64,000 bases of DNA from Anaerobacillus arseniciselenatis (GTDB lineage Bacteria > Bacillota > Bacilli > Bacillales > Anaerobacillaceae): contig NZ_MLQQ01000001.1 in assembly GCF_001865995.1 (NCBI RefSeq), forward strand, positions 434,001-498,000, read 5' to 3'. The position numbers and the translations under genes are program-made. Positions 6,445 through 16,332 of this stretch are shown here, one piece after another (the first letter of the stretch is position 1; each line of letters begins with the position of its first letter). The notes beneath the pieces were generated by a model. That model made no database searches. It saw nothing but the letters and a program-made list of their open reading frames with translations, and was not told the origin of the DNA.

Positions 6445-9267
6445 TTATAACCAATTTTTCAACTCATATAATAACTTATGTAAAGGTTTTTCATGAACTG
6501 GAACTTCAGGTAAAGATTGAATAAAAGATTTTCCATAGCGGGTACCTGTAATACGGCGATCAAAAACAAATACTACGCCACGATCATTCGTAGAACGAAT
6601 TAGACGTCCAAATCCTTGCTTAAAACGAATGATTGCTTGTGGTAATGAAAGGTCCATAAATGGACTTTTACCAATTTCTTTTAATTTTTCGCTCTTTGCT
6701 TGAAATACTGGGTTATCAGGTGGTGAGAAGGGTAAACGGACAATTACTAAACAACTCAAGTCTTCCCCTGGGATGTCAACTCCTTCCCAAAATGAACTTG
6801 TCCCAAACAGAATCGCTTGATCAAATTGCTTAAAATTTTTCGTTAGTTTCGCACGGCTTCCGCTAGTAATACCTTGTCCGATAAGAATAAACTCTTCATT
6901 CGTAATAAAGTCCTTTAATTCGTAAAAAGCCTTGCGAAGCATATCGTATGATGTAAATAACACTAACATTCGCCCACGAGTTATTCTCGCAATATCTAAA
7001 ATACTTATAACAATCTCATAAATATACTCTTTTTCATCCACGTCTTTAATATTTGGAATTGTTGTTGGTATCATAAGTTGAACTTGCTCTTCATAATTAA
7101 ACGGTGATTCGATCATTTTCGTAGTCACACCAAAATCTCCGAGACCTAAACGCTTAACAATATAATTAAACGAATTTTTGACGGTTAGTGTCGCCGATGT
7201 CAGCACTATACTTGACTTTTTACTAAAAAAAGTTTCCGCAAGAATGTCAGCAACTTCAATAGGCTTACAGTAAAGGAAGGTTGCATTTCTTGCCCCTTTA
7301 GCATCAACCTCGATCCAGTAAACGTAATTGGGATCATATTGTAAAAGCAACTCTTCTAGCTTACCCTTCTCTTCCGATAAACTTGCATGGACACTTTTAA
7401 ATTGTGTAATCACTCCCGTTTGCAAAAAAGTTAACTCGTCTTCAATAAGTGAAAATTCATCGGAAATCTTTTTCATTAATTTAAGAACTTCGTTTGAAAA
7501 CATTTGCACTCGATAAACAACTTCCTGAATCCCTCGCCATCCTTCTCCACCCATTTCATTCGGGAAATAACGAAAGCTTTTTCGACCTACTTCGTTTTTC
7601 GCGACTGACATTTTATTTACGACAACTGCGTATAATTGCCTGTAACAATCGTCGATTTCAAATTTAAGGTCATTGAGTAGATCGTCTAGGGATTCGAAAG
7701 AAGTATGTAAATTTAAACCTAGCTCTTCATGTACAGAAAAAAGCTTATGTAATAAGTCATTTGTATGTATTGTACCTATTCTTGAAAAAAGTTGCGAAAA
7801 CGAAAAGTAATCAGATTTAATTCCTAAAAAATCACTTGCGACTTCTTCCATGTGATGGGCTTCATCTACGATCACTTGTTTGTAACTTGGGATCAATTGA
7901 TGGTCTTGCGTCATATCGGTAAAAAGAAGGGCATGGTTAGTAATAATCAAATCTGCTCCGTACGCTCGATTCCTCGCTTGATGATAGAAGCATCTCGAAA
8001 ACCACGAACAATGTTTACCAATACAAGTCGTTGCATCACTTTGAACTTCATTCCAAAAAACTTTTCCACCACTAGGTAAATTTATTTGTTCTACATCTCC
8101 ATCCTCCGTTTCTGTTAACCAAACTAAAATTTGTGCTTTGGAGAGCACGATGTCATAGTTATCATCAAAGTGGTCCAAAAGTTTTTGTTCGAATTTTCTT
8201 AAGCATAAATAATGGCTACGTCCTTTAAGCACTGCGGTTCGAAACGAAAAAGGAACGGTTTCTTTTAATATTTTCATATCCCGTTCTAGTAGCTGTTGTT
8301 GCAACTGTACAGTATGAGTACTAATTACTAACGATGTTTCATATTTTTTCGCATAATATAGACCTGGGAGTAAGTAAGCTAGCGATTTTCCTGTACCTGT
8401 ACCAGCCTCGACGAGTAAGTGCTGATTCGTTGAAAGGGCATCGTCTATATAACCCATCATTTCTTTTTGACCTTCGCGTATTTTAAAGCGGTCGAATTTT
8501 TTCAATAACCTCGTCTCAATTTCATTGATTTCGTCTTGAAAATTTTCTATTTCAGCATAAGGTTCATGTTCAATTTTCAGTTCTTGTTTTTTTAAAACTA
8601 ATTGACGAAATTCTTCTAATTGGCCATCATTTTTCAATATTGCGCTAGTTAACTTATCGTTAATAAACGTTTCAATGATCACCTCTAAGGCACTATCAAA
8701 CTTTTTGATCATCGGTTTTAGTTGCTGTAACGTTAATAGAGGAAGTTTTTTTAATTTTTTTATTAAAAATAATAAAAGTTCTGCTGTTACTTCCGAATCA
8801 CTATCTGCCTGATGAGGCCGGTCGTGTTCAAAATTCAACTGCTCTGCTAAATGATATAACTTATAACTTTCTGCAGTTGGTAATAATAATCTAGATAGCT
8901 CAACTGTGTCGATCGTCGGTCCAAAAAAATGATCGTATCCACTCATCTCTAATTCATTTTGAATAAACGATAAGTCAAAAGGTACATTATGTGCAACAAA
9001 ATAAGCACCATTTAAATATTCCATGACTTTAGGGGCTATACTACTAAACGTTGGCGCATCTGTTACCATTTCATTTGTAATCCCCGTAAACTGCTGGATA
9101 AAAGCTGGGATTTCTTGTTCTGGATTAATGAAGCTAGAAAACTGTTCTATAATCTCCCCGTTCTCCACAACGACTAAACCAATTTGAATGATTCGATCTC
9201 CTTTTTTCGCAACATTACCTGTCGTTTCAATGTCTATAACTACAAATTTATCGTTCACTAGCCTCAC
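6445..9267 (-). CDS. dinG: DinG-type helicase with N-terminal DEDD exonuclease
   Basis: 940 aa, near the B. subtilis length. The N-terminal DnaQ-like 3'-5' exonuclease domain (about 8-165) has VVIDIETTGN (Asp12, Glu14), AHNVPFDLSF and HQADSDSEVT. An XPD/DinG-type superfamily 2 helicase follows: Walker A AGTGTGKS (about 288-295), DEAH (468-471) and a C-terminal motif VI region RFKQGFGRLIR. Cysteines at about 355, 415, 420 and 426 have the C-x4-C-x5-C spacing of the E. coli DinG iron-sulphur cluster. It probably unwinds recombination, R-loop or other aberrant structures. It precedes the beta-lactamase-like gene and follows the TPR gene. Confidence 0.93.
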   Translation of the reverse strand: MRLVNDKFVVIDIETTGNVAKKGDRIIQIGLVVVENGEIIEQFSSFINPEQEIPAFIQQFTGITNEMVTDAPTFSSIAPKVMEYLNGAYFVAHNVPFDLSFIQNELEMSGYDHFFGPTIDTVELSRLLLPTAESYKLYHLAEQLNFEHDRPHQADSDSEVTAELLLFLIKKLKKLPLLTLQQLKPMIKKFDSALEVIIETFINDKLTSAILKNDGQLEEFRQLVLKKQELKIEHEPYAEIENFQDEINEIETRLLKKFDRFKIREGQKEMMGYIDDALSTNQHLLVEAGTGTGKSLAYLLPGLYYAKKYETSLVISTHTVQLQQQLLERDMKILKETVPFSFRTAVLKGRSHYLCLRKFEQKLLDHFDDNYDIVLSKAQILVWLTETEDGDVEQINLPSGGKVFWNEVQSDATTCIGKHCSWFSRCFYHQARNRAYGADLIITNHALLFTDMTQDHQLIPSYKQVIVDEAHHMEEVASDFLGIKSDYFSFSQLFSRIGTIHTNDLLHKLFSVHEELGLNLHTSFESLDDLLNDLKFEIDDCYRQLYAVVVNKMSVAKNEVGRKSFRYFPNEMGGEGWRGIQEVVYRVQMFSNEVLKLMKKISDEFSLIEDELTFLQTGVITQFKSVHASLSEEKGKLEELLLQYDPNYVYWIEVDAKGARNATFLYCKPIEVADILAETFFSKKSSIVLTSATLTVKNSFNYIVKRLGLGDFGVTTKMIESPFNYEEQVQLMIPTTIPNIKDVDEKEYIYEIVISILDIARITRGRMLVLFTSYDMLRKAFYELKDFITNEEFILIGQGITSGSRAKLTKNFKQFDQAILFGTSSFWEGVDIPGEDLSCLVIVRLPFSPPDNPVFQAKSEKLKEIGKSPFMDLSLPQAIIRFKQGFGRLIRSTNDRGVVFVFDRRITGTRYGKSFIQSLPEVPVHEKPLHKLLYELKNWL

Positions 9268-9360
9268 CTCCCTCTATTTGATATTCTCTAAATCAGCAAT
9301 ACTTTTAAGTTTTTTCTTAAGGTTTCTTTAAAAGGTTGTTGCTATTAGCTTTTTGAGTCG

Positions 9361-9480
9361 GAGGGTGGGCCAAAACAAGTGTCAGACACCGTTTCACACC
9401 TACATATAGACATACATTAAAGCCTTTTTGTCTATATAAAGTGGTTTACGGGTGGTGTCAGACACTTTTGGTCCACCCTC
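9361..9480. repeat. Family 4 palindromic element with paired GTGTCAGACAC
   Basis: Exactly 120 bp. Outer arms GAGGGTGGGCCAAAA and TTTTGGTCCACCCTC enclose two copies of the 11-bp palindrome GTGTCAGACAC (9379-9389 and 9456-9466) and an inner TATAGACA/TGTCTATA stem. Related copies are at 40558-40680 (trp leader) and, as a single-palindrome form, near 60718-60757. It fills the dinG to TPR-gene gap. Confidence 0.8.
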
Positions 9481-9505
9481 TTCACGTCCAATCCATGGAT
9501 TTTTG

Positions 9506-10561
9506 TTACGACTTCATGATTTTGTCGATTAACGGATGTTTAATTTTATGTTGTTGGCACTTTTTTTGCCATTCATTAAATCTTACTTCTTCTTCCCACT
9601 TTGATAACAGCCATAAATAAGATATCCAAATATTTTCTTCCTGCGTATAAGTTTCAAGTAATTTTTCAAACATTGGTACTGCTATATCTTTTTGTTCAAG
9701 TAGCCCATAATTCCATGCTATGCCGTGGTGTACCCAGGACTCTTGAAACCCTAAGGCTTCTAACCTTTTATAACAATGGATAGCAGCAGAGTAATAGCCA
9801 CATTTTTCAAACTCGTAGGCGATAGTAATTAATAAATCTTTATACTCTAAAATTTGTAAGGCGGTGTACCAAGCTTCAAAAGCTTGCGTTTCATCTCCTA
9901 TTTTTAAATAACAATGTCCTAAAAAATAAAGTGCTTCGCCATCTTCGGGATTAGATGTAACTGTTTTTTTTAGGTACGGAATTGCTAGGTCAAATTTATT
10001 TAACATAACAAATGCCATTCCTATATTATAAGGCACGTCGATGTTATTATAAAGAGTATCCGCTTTTTCAAAATAATGAATGGCTTCTTCGTATTTATGA
10101 AAACGACCGTATAAACAACCTAGACCTACATAAGCAAAGTGTTTTTCTAAAGAGTTTAGACTTGTTTGAAGCACGAATAAAAAAGTTTCTTTCCCTTCAT
10201 CAAATTTGCCTTCATATAAATAAGAAAAACCTAAATATAAATATAAAACAAGTTCATATTCACGTTCCTTAGAAATCTCAGTTTTTAAGCTATTAATCGC
10301 CTTATCAAAAAGTTCAAAATTAAAATACTTTAATCCCTCGATTTTATTAGGATCTAATATTTCTTTTTGTATAGGCTGTTCTGTTGCTTTCATTTCTTTT
10401 ATATCATCTAATTTATCTTCCATTTCCATCCATGTCTCTAAAAGTGCACCACATTCTTTTGCCAATTCTTCATATAAATTTTCATTGAATTGACTGTTTT
10501 TTTGTACCATTTTTTTTAGTTTTGAATAACGACTATGCCAATTATGGACCCATTTTTCCAT
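9506..10561 (-). CDS. Tetratricopeptide-repeat protein of unknown function
   Basis: 351 aa, no signal peptide or membrane segment. After a charged N-terminal helix region (1-100), TPR-like helical pairs run from about residue 105 to 320, for example YVGLGCLYGRFHKYEEAIHYF, DVPYNIGMAFVMLNKFDLAI and EALYFLGHCYLKIGDETQAF, with the typical G/A/Y/A spacing. Start is the ATG after GGGGGATTTATA. It lies between panD and dinG, where B. subtilis has no gene. A protein-protein scaffold role is likely; the partner is unknown. Confidence 0.8.
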   Translation of the reverse strand: MEKWVHNWHSRYSKLKKMVQKNSQFNENLYEELAKECGALLETWMEMEDKLDDIKEMKATEQPIQKEILDPNKIEGLKYFNFELFDKAINSLKTEISKEREYELVLYLYLGFSYLYEGKFDEGKETFLFVLQTSLNSLEKHFAYVGLGCLYGRFHKYEEAIHYFEKADTLYNNIDVPYNIGMAFVMLNKFDLAIPYLKKTVTSNPEDGEALYFLGHCYLKIGDETQAFEAWYTALQILEYKDLLITIAYEFEKCGYYSAAIHCYKRLEALGFQESWVHHGIAWNYGLLEQKDIAVPMFEKLLETYTQEENIWISYLWLLSKWEEEVRFNEWQKKCQQHKIKHPLIDKIMKS

Positions 10562-10641
10562 TATAAATCCCCCTAACATTTAAACAAATAGCTGATTTCT
10601 CTATGCTAAGTGTTTTACATTAGGGGGATTTATATTCGATA

Positions 10642-11025
10642 TTAACGAACTGTTGAAGCTGGTTCAGTACCGAACATTTCTACGATTTGATTATTTTCAT
10701 TCATAATTGCCACTTTCGGCTCATGAGTTTTCGCTTGCTCCTCGCTAACGAGTGCGTAAGAAATAATAATAACGACATCACCTTTTTGAACGAGTCTAGC
10801 TGCTGCACCGTTTAAACATACAACACCACTACCTCTTTGTCCTGGGATAATATAAGTTTCAAGTCTTGCTCCGTTATTGTTATTAACGATTTGTACTTTT
10901 TCATTCGGTAGCATATCAACTGCATCTAACAAATCTTCATCGATCGTAACACTGCCAACATAATTAAGATTTGCTTCAGTCACACGAGCTTGGTGAAGCT
11001 TGCCCTTCATCATATGTCTAAACAT
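10642..11025 (-). CDS. panD: Aspartate 1-decarboxylase proenzyme
   Basis: 127 aa, standard size. Makes beta-alanine from L-aspartate for pantothenate. The self-cleavage site that creates the pyruvoyl group is in NYVGSVTID, between Gly24 and Ser25. GERG-type loop (PGQRGSG) and C-terminal [10 protein letters not shown] are present. Start is the ATG giving MFRHMMKGK, eight bases after GGAGG; longer frames run into panC. Last gene of panBCD, 47 bases after panC. Confidence 0.96.
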   Translation of the reverse strand: MFRHMMKGKLHQARVTEANLNYVGSVTIDEDLLDAVDMLPNEKVQIVNNNNGARLETYIIPGQRGSGVVCLNGAAARLVQKGDVVIIISYALVSEEQAKTHEPKVAIMNENNQIVEMFGTEPASTVR

Positions 11026-11072
11026 TATCATTTCCTCCATATTTCCAATTAGTTTTCTTTGTGTGAATTTCA

Positions 11073-11918
11073 TTAAACGGTAATTATGACATTATCTATA
11101 AGACGTGCTTGTGCAAATTTCAAAGCAATGGCAATGATTATTTCACCTTTTATTTCATTCGTTTCCTCTAGACTTGGATAACTTAAAATTTCGACGTAAT
11201 CAAGCGTACCAATTGTTTTTGTAGATAAAAACTCTACCATTTCTTCTTTTAGCTGAGCTAAATTTCTTTCTCCGTTTTCAATCTTTTCAACGGTCTGCTT
11301 TAGACAGCGATATATTTCTGGAGCTTGTTGTCTTTCAATTTCTGTTAAATAAACATTTCGAGAGCTTCGCGCTAACCCATCTTCTTCTCTTAACGTTTTG
11401 CATCTCATTAATTGTACAGGTACATTAAAGTCAGCAATTAAATTTTCAATGACTGCTACTTGTTGAGCATCTTTCATTCCGAAGTACGCCCTAGTCGGTT
11501 GAACAATATTGAATAATTTAAGAACAACAGTAGCAACTCCATCAAAATGGCCTTGCCGCGTTCTGCCGCACAATGTATTGACACCTTTTTTTACTTGTAC
11601 TGTACAAGTAAGTTCTGATCGATACATTTCTTCAATATCTGGGTAAAAAATCACATCAACATTCGCTGCTTTGGCTAACTTTTCATCTCTTTGTAAATTT
11701 CTTGGATAACGTTCAAAATCTTCGTTAGGTCCAAATTGTAACGGATTAACAAAAATGCTCATTACGATGAAGTCATCATGCTTTCTGGCTTCCTCTACTA
11801 AACTAATATGTCCCTCATGTAAGTAACCCATCGTCGGAACAAAGCCTACGGAACTGCCTTGTTTTTTTGCCGCATTAATCACTGTATTTAATTGTGTAAT
11901 TGTACGAACGATTTCCAT
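11073..11918 (-). CDS. panC: Pantothenate synthetase (pantoate-beta-alanine ligase)
   Basis: 281 aa. ATP-dependent condensation of pantoate with beta-alanine. HIGH-like nucleotide-binding motif in [10 protein letters not shown] (28-37), [18 protein letters not shown] (pantoate/ATP contacts) and GMKDAQQ (about 150). The ATG at 11918 follows GGAGGGTG; a GTG six bases earlier overlaps the ribosome-binding site. It starts 3 bases after the panB stop, implying translational coupling. Confidence 0.97.
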   Translation of the reverse strand: MEIVRTITQLNTVINAAKKQGSSVGFVPTMGYLHEGHISLVEEARKHDDFIVMSIFVNPLQFGPNEDFERYPRNLQRDEKLAKAANVDVIFYPDIEEMYRSELTCTVQVKKGVNTLCGRTRQGHFDGVATVVLKLFNIVQPTRAYFGMKDAQQVAVIENLIADFNVPVQLMRCKTLREEDGLARSSRNVYLTEIERQQAPEIYRCLKQTVEKIENGERNLAQLKEEMVEFLSTKTIGTLDYVEILSYPSLEETNEIKGEIIIAIALKFAQARLIDNVIITV

Positions 11919-11920
11919 CT

Positions 11921-12751
11921 TCACCCTCCATATAAGCGATCAAGTTCGTCATCTTTCATAGTGAACGTATGTTTAACTTCAGGGAACTCAGTCCTTTTTA
12001 CATCGTTTACATAATTAGTTACAGCATCTTTTATATTTAATGATACATTCGTATACTGTTTAACAAACTTTGGTACATGTTTACTTCCATACCCAACTAC
12101 ATCGTGAAATACTAATACTTGTCCGTCTGTATCCAAACCCGCCCCAATTCCAATCACAGGGATCGTTAGCTCTTCACTAATTAGCTTAGCAAGCTGTTTT
12201 GGAACACATTCTAGAACAAGCATGCTTGCACCGGCCAATTCAACTTGCTTTGAATCATCGACTAGCTTTCTCGCAGTATCAGCGTCTTTTCCTTGAACTT
12301 TATAACCACCTAAAACTCCAACTGATTGAGGAGTAAGACCTAAGTGAGCAACTACGGGTACACCCGCTTGTGTTAACTTTTCAATTTTTTCTATAACTGC
12401 ACCGTTACCTTCTAGCTTAACTGCATGGGCTCCAGCCTCTTGCATGATCCGCCTAGCATTACTCATCGTATCTTCTATCGATGAATGATAAGTTAAAAAA
12501 GGCATATCGGTAATAATAAATGTATCTTTTGCGCCTCGCTTCACAGCTCTCGTATGCAAAATCATATCATCAAGCGTTACAGAAACGGTTGAATCATAAC
12601 CTAAAACAACCATTCCTAAAGAGTCTCCTACTAAAATGACATCGACCCCAGCTTCTTCTACCAATTTGGCTGATGGAGCATCGTAAGCCGTCATCATTGC
12701 AATTTTTTCCTTGTTTTTTTTCATTTCTTTAAAGGTTGCTGTTGTTTTCAT
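11921..12751 (-). CDS. panB: 3-methyl-2-oxobutanoate hydroxymethyltransferase
   Basis: 276 aa TIM-barrel enzyme that transfers a hydroxymethyl group from methylene-tetrahydrofolate to 2-oxoisovalerate, giving ketopantoate. Metal/substrate motifs are [20 protein letters not shown] (about 42-61), AVKLEGN and [17 protein letters not shown]. The ATG lies seven bases after AGGAGG. First gene of panBCD, preceded by a structured leader with its own promoter (12760-13056). Confidence 0.97.
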   Translation of the reverse strand: MKTTATFKEMKKNKEKIAMMTAYDAPSAKLVEEAGVDVILVGDSLGMVVLGYDSTVSVTLDDMILHTRAVKRGAKDTFIITDMPFLTYHSSIEDTMSNARRIMQEAGAHAVKLEGNGAVIEKIEKLTQAGVPVVAHLGLTPQSVGVLGGYKVQGKDADTARKLVDDSKQVELAGASMLVLECVPKQLAKLISEELTIPVIGIGAGLDTDGQVLVFHDVVGYGSKHVPKFVKQYTNVSLNIKDAVTNYVNDVKRTEFPEVKHTFTMKDDELDRLYGG

Positions 12752-12784
12752 TCATTTTCCTCCTTTTTTTCTCAGAGGAGACGA

Positions 12785-12910
12785 AATGAAACTACCCCTA
12801 CTTATTTTCAGAAAAGCAACAAAAAAACTTCTCTCGAAAAAGGAGAGAAGGATTTATTAAAGCACAAGAAAATAAGAGTTTCTGTATGTGCAACTTCGTT
12901 TAGTTTCATT
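12785..12910 (-). promoter_or_regulatory. Long-range pairing in the panB leader enclosing the terminator
   Basis: The minus strand carries AATGAAACTA (12901-12910) and its exact complement TAGTTTCATT (12785-12794), flanking the terminator hairpin at 12821-12850 and ending about 33 bases before the panB start. Ten perfect pairs bracketing a terminator suggest a structural switch or a multibranch leader. Confidence 0.45.
12821..12850 (-). terminator. Terminator/attenuator inside the panBCD leader
   Basis: On the minus strand CTTCTCTCC and GAGAGAAG pair around TTTTTC and are followed by seven Ts (12821-12827). It lies between the panBCD promoter and panB, so it would attenuate the operon rather than end birA. 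Confidence 0.7.
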
Positions 12911-12916
12911 ATCCCT

Positions 12917-13010
12917 CTGTCCTAGTCCAAATGGATCAAGGCAGACTATAGTTTTTTTTAACGCTTTCGACAAAAACTTTTAGTGGTGCAGTTCCAAAAG
13001 ATACTGCCCA
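12917..13010 (-). ncRNA. pan-motif-like RNA: two tandem hairpins in the panB leader
   Basis: Hairpin 1 (12984-13010) pairs TGGGCAGT..TC with GG..ACTGC.CCA around TTTT, leaving an unpaired A on the 3' arm and an A-A mismatch. Hairpin 2 (12917-12944) pairs CTG.CCTTGATCC with GGACTAGGACAG around ATTT, again with bulged A residues. Tandem hairpins with bulged adenosines before panB match my memory of the published pan motif of Firmicute pantothenate operons. No covariance-model search was possible here. Confidence 0.55.
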
Positions 13011-13027
13011 ATTTTTTTGTCAATCAA

Positions 13028-13056
13028 ATTATAACAAACTTTTACGAATTTGTGAC
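13028..13056 (-). promoter_or_regulatory. Predicted sigma-A promoter of panBCD
   Basis: Extended -10 TGTTATAAT (TATAAT at 13028-13033), 17-base spacer and a weak -35 GTCACA (13051-13056). It lies directly after the birA stop, placing the start point just before the two leader hairpins. Confidence 0.55.
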
Positions 13057-13057
13057 A

Positions 13058-14017
13058 TTAAAATTCAATATCGGCTGAATAAATTTTATGTATTTCTCCA
13101 GTTTCATCCTTTAACAGTAAAACACCATCATCAGTGATGCCACAAGCAAAGCCGTGAAGCGTTTTTGTCGTCGTTCTCGCTGTAATCTCCCTACCGACTG
13201 TTATCGCGTGGTCTTCCCACATTTTTTTAATTGGCAAAAAACCTTCCTCTAAAAATAACTCATAAAGTTCTTCAAAATGTTCTAATATACGTTTAATCAC
13301 CGTTGCACGATTAATTTCTTCTTCTTTTTCTATCTTGAGGGACGTAGCAATTTCTTTTATTTCTTCAGGAAAATCCGTTTCATTAACATTGATCCCAGTA
13401 CCAATAATGACAGAGTGAATTTGATCTGGATCAGCTTGCATTTCAGTTAAAATTCCTACTAATTTTTTCCCGTTTAACAATATGTCATTTGGCCATTTGA
13501 TGTCACATTGAATACCTGTTGCAGCTTTAACTCCTCTGATCACAGCTACTGCTGTTAGTAAAGTTAATTGTGGCGCTTGTTGAGGTGGTATTTTAGGTTT
13601 TAAAATCATACTCATCCAAATTCCCGTACCTATTGGAGAAAACCATTCTCTGCCTAACCTTCCTTTTCCCGCCACTTGTTCATCAGCAACAACGATCGTT
13701 CCTTCAGGAGCACCTTCACGAGAAATTCGGTGGGCAATTTCTTGAGTAGAATTGACAGACTTATCATAGTGAACGTTCATTCCTAAATACCTGGTCGCGA
13801 GTCCTGCCTTTATTTCACTTTCTGTTAATACATTAGGCTGATGAATGATCCGATAACCTTTACGGGGAGCAGCTTCTAACTTATAACCTGCTTTGCGAAG
13901 TTCTTCGATATGCTTCCATACTGCAGTCCTTGAACAACCTAAATGATTACTAATCGCTTCACCTGAAACAAAGTGACCTTGGTGATCGATGAGCATTTGT
14001 AAAAGTTTACTACGCAT
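13058..14017 (-). CDS. birA: Bifunctional biotin-protein ligase / biotin operon repressor
   Basis: 319 aa, group II BirA. An N-terminal winged helix-turn-helix (about 1-60, GEAISNHLGCSRTAVWKHIE) joins a ligase domain with the biotinyl-AMP loop GKGRLGREWFSP (117-128) and KWPNDILLNGKKLVGIL (about 174-190), then a C-terminal SH3-like domain. It biotinylates carboxylases and represses biotin genes when loaded with biotinyl-AMP. It overlaps the cca stop by 8 bases; GAGGGG lies upstream of the ATG. Confidence 0.97.
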   Translation of the reverse strand: MRSKLLQMLIDHQGHFVSGEAISNHLGCSRTAVWKHIEELRKAGYKLEAAPRKGYRIIHQPNVLTESEIKAGLATRYLGMNVHYDKSVNSTQEIAHRISREGAPEGTIVVADEQVAGKGRLGREWFSPIGTGIWMSMILKPKIPPQQAPQLTLLTAVAVIRGVKAATGIQCDIKWPNDILLNGKKLVGILTEMQADPDQIHSVIIGTGINVNETDFPEEIKEIATSLKIEKEEEINRATVIKRILEHFEELYELFLEEGFLPIKKMWEDHAITVGREITARTTTKTLHGFACGITDDGVLLLKDETGEIHKIYSADIEF

Positions 14018-15170
14018 TTACATACCCCTCTTTCCTTAACCAACGAATAATCGCTTTTTTATTATTTTCCACGTGCCTAGATAAAACGGCTTTTTCTACG
14101 ATAGAAATTAATTGACCGACTCGCTCTCTACTTTCAGCATCCTTTAGTAAACAGATGATATCTTTTCCGTTAATAGCTAAATCCTTCTTGTTTTTTATAG
14201 ATAGACGTTCATAGTCACGCATTATCTCTTCTATATTAGGATGTGCCTCATTTTTCAAAACAGCTCGAACTCTTTCAGCTTTTTTTGCTTTTTCTATACC
14301 TAAAAAGTACAAATCTTCTTCTGAAAAACACCTAGTTAAAAGTATTGGTAAACGAGAGGTTATCATCTTTACATCATCAATCACTTTTTTAGGTTGTTTC
14401 CAGGTTCTTAAAAAAGTTTCACAGTTGTTAACCTTAGCATAATAAAGCAACAAACTCCATACTTCGGTCATATCAGTTAAAGCAGGTATCGCTTTAAGTA
14501 TTTTTTCTTCCATTAAACAATGATTTATTTCGTTGAACTCCGAAATTTCGTTAATAAGCTTAGATTTCATTAATAGCTGTAACGATTTTTCACAATTAAC
14601 ACCTAAACAAAGCTTTCCAAACTCAGCGGCAATGCGTTCAATTGCCACCTTTGCAATATTTTGTTTTTTATTCGTGATTGCCAAAAAAGTTTTTTCCTCG
14701 ACCGTAAACCCTAGTTGGCTTACAAACCGAAAGGCGCGTAACATTCGTAAAGGATCCTCTTTAAACCGCTCAGTAGGATTAACTACACCACGAATTAGTT
14801 TTCGCTTTAAGTCGTCTTGACCAAAATAAGGATCGACCATTTTTCCATTATTCTGTAATGCAATTGCATTGATTGTAAAATCCCGTAATTTTAAATCCTC
14901 GCTTAAAGTAGGCGCACGATAGCTCGTCACTTCATATGTTTCACCCATAAAGCATACAATGACTGTTCCATGTTTTAGGGCAACATCAATCGTTTTAGGA
15001 AAAATCGCTTTAATATCTCTAGGATGAGCAGATGTAGTAATATCGATATCGTAAACTTCCTTACTTAGTAAGTGGTCCCGGACAGCTCCACCAACAATGT
15101 ATGCCTCAAAACCTTTATTTTCAAGCTTGTCAATTAAGATATTTGCGGTTTGAAAAAGATTACTTGCCAT
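14010..15170 (-). CDS. cca: CCA tRNA nucleotidyltransferase
   Basis: 386 aa, class II CCA-adding enzyme of Gram-positive type. Head domain has VGGAVRDHLL (26-35) and the catalytic DID (41-43), then RDFTINAIAL and EDPLRMLRAFRF with the nucleotide-selecting EDxxR. Neck, body and tail helices follow. It adds or repairs the 3' CCA end of tRNAs. Operon: bshA ends 22 bases upstream; birA overlaps downstream, as in B. subtilis. Confidence 0.96.
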   Translation of the reverse strand: MASNLFQTANILIDKLENKGFEAYIVGGAVRDHLLSKEVYDIDITTSAHPRDIKAIFPKTIDVALKHGTVIVCFMGETYEVTSYRAPTLSEDLKLRDFTINAIALQNNGKMVDPYFGQDDLKRKLIRGVVNPTERFKEDPLRMLRAFRFVSQLGFTVEEKTFLAITNKKQNIAKVAIERIAAEFGKLCLGVNCEKSLQLLMKSKLINEISEFNEINHCLMEEKILKAIPALTDMTEVWSLLLYYAKVNNCETFLRTWKQPKKVIDDVKMITSRLPILLTRCFSEEDLYFLGIEKAKKAERVRAVLKNEAHPNIEEIMRDYERLSIKNKKDLAINGKDIICLLKDAESRERVGQLISIVEKAVLSRHVENNKKAIIRWLRKEGYVNA

Positions 15171-15192
15171 CGCCCATCCTACTCTCTAAATT

Positions 15193-16332
15193 TTACATTC
15201 TTTCATTGTCATGTAAGGTTGTAAAATAAATATCTTCATATTGCGAAATGATCGTGTCTTTGCTAAAAAACTCGTTTGCTCTTTTTAATGATTCAATTGC
15301 CATTTTTTTATGTAACTCTTCATCTGTTAATAGTTCAACAGCACGAGCTGAAATTGCTTCAATATCACCTATATCACAAAGGAAGCCTGTTTTTTCATCG
15401 ACAATAACTTCGGGAATTCCACCAGCATTTGTACCGATCACTGGCACCTCACATGCCATCGCTTCTAACAGTACTAAACCGAAACTTTCCTTTTCTGATA
15501 GGAGCATCATTAAATCACTAATAGATAAAAAGTGAGCAACGTGTTTTTGATTGCCTAAAAACAAGACTTTATTTTCTAACTGTAACTCTTTTACTAGTCG
15601 ACAAACCGTTGAGTATTCAGGACCATCTCCAATCAGTAATAACTTTGCATCTACATTCTTTGAAATTTCCGCAAAGCTATAAATAACATCAGGAACTCGT
15701 TTCACTTGACGAAAGTTAGATACGTGAATAATAACTTTTTGATGATCACCAATCTTATATTCCTGTCTCAATGACCTGCAATCTTTCTTGTAATAGTGGC
15801 GCTGATCAATAAAGTTATAAACAGGGATAATTTTCTTTTCAGTATGTAATAGTCTTTCAGTTTGCTCAATTAAATTGTTTGACACTGCCGTTACCGCATC
15901 AGACTTTTCAATTCCAAAACGGATCATTTCACTTAATGATTGATCATAGCCTAACACAGTAATATCGGTGCCATGAAGTGTGGTGACAATTTTTAAATCA
16001 TGATCTACCATTTGCTTTGCTAAAATTGCGCAAATGGCATGTGGAATTGCGTAATGAACGTGAAGAATATCAAGCTTTTCACGCTTTGCAACTTCTGCCA
16101 TTTTATTTGCTAATGACAAATCATATGGTGGATACTGAAAAACAGAATATTGGTTCACTTCTACTTCGTGATAAAAAATATTTGAATAAACCTTCTCTAA
16201 GCGAAATGGTACACCGGTCGTAATAAAATGAACCTCGTGTCCTCGTTCAGCTAAAAGTTTCCCTAATTCAGTAGCAATAACCCCAGATCCACCTACCGTT
16301 GGATAACAAGTAATTCCTATTTTTAATTTCAT
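15193..16332 (-). CDS. bshA: N-acetyl-alpha-D-glucosaminyl L-malate synthase (bacillithiol)
   Basis: 379 aa GT4 family GT-B glycosyltransferase. First enzyme of bacillithiol synthesis: UDP-GlcNAc plus L-malate. Visible: [19 protein letters not shown] (10-28), [20 protein letters not shown], and the nucleotide-sugar site [20 protein letters not shown] (about 282-301) with the E-x7-E pattern. It overlaps bshB1 by 4 bases (ATGA), so the two bacillithiol steps are coupled. Confidence 0.97.
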   Translation of the reverse strand: MKLKIGITCYPTVGGSGVIATELGKLLAERGHEVHFITTGVPFRLEKVYSNIFYHEVEVNQYSVFQYPPYDLSLANKMAEVAKREKLDILHVHYAIPHAICAILAKQMVDHDLKIVTTLHGTDITVLGYDQSLSEMIRFGIEKSDAVTAVSNNLIEQTERLLHTEKKIIPVYNFIDQRHYYKKDCRSLRQEYKIGDHQKVIIHVSNFRQVKRVPDVIYSFAEISKNVDAKLLLIGDGPEYSTVCRLVKELQLENKVLFLGNQKHVAHFLSISDLMMLLSEKESFGLVLLEAMACEVPVIGTNAGGIPEVIVDEKTGFLCDIGDIEAISARAVELLTDEELHKKMAIESLKRANEFFSKDTIISQYEDIYFTTLHDNERM

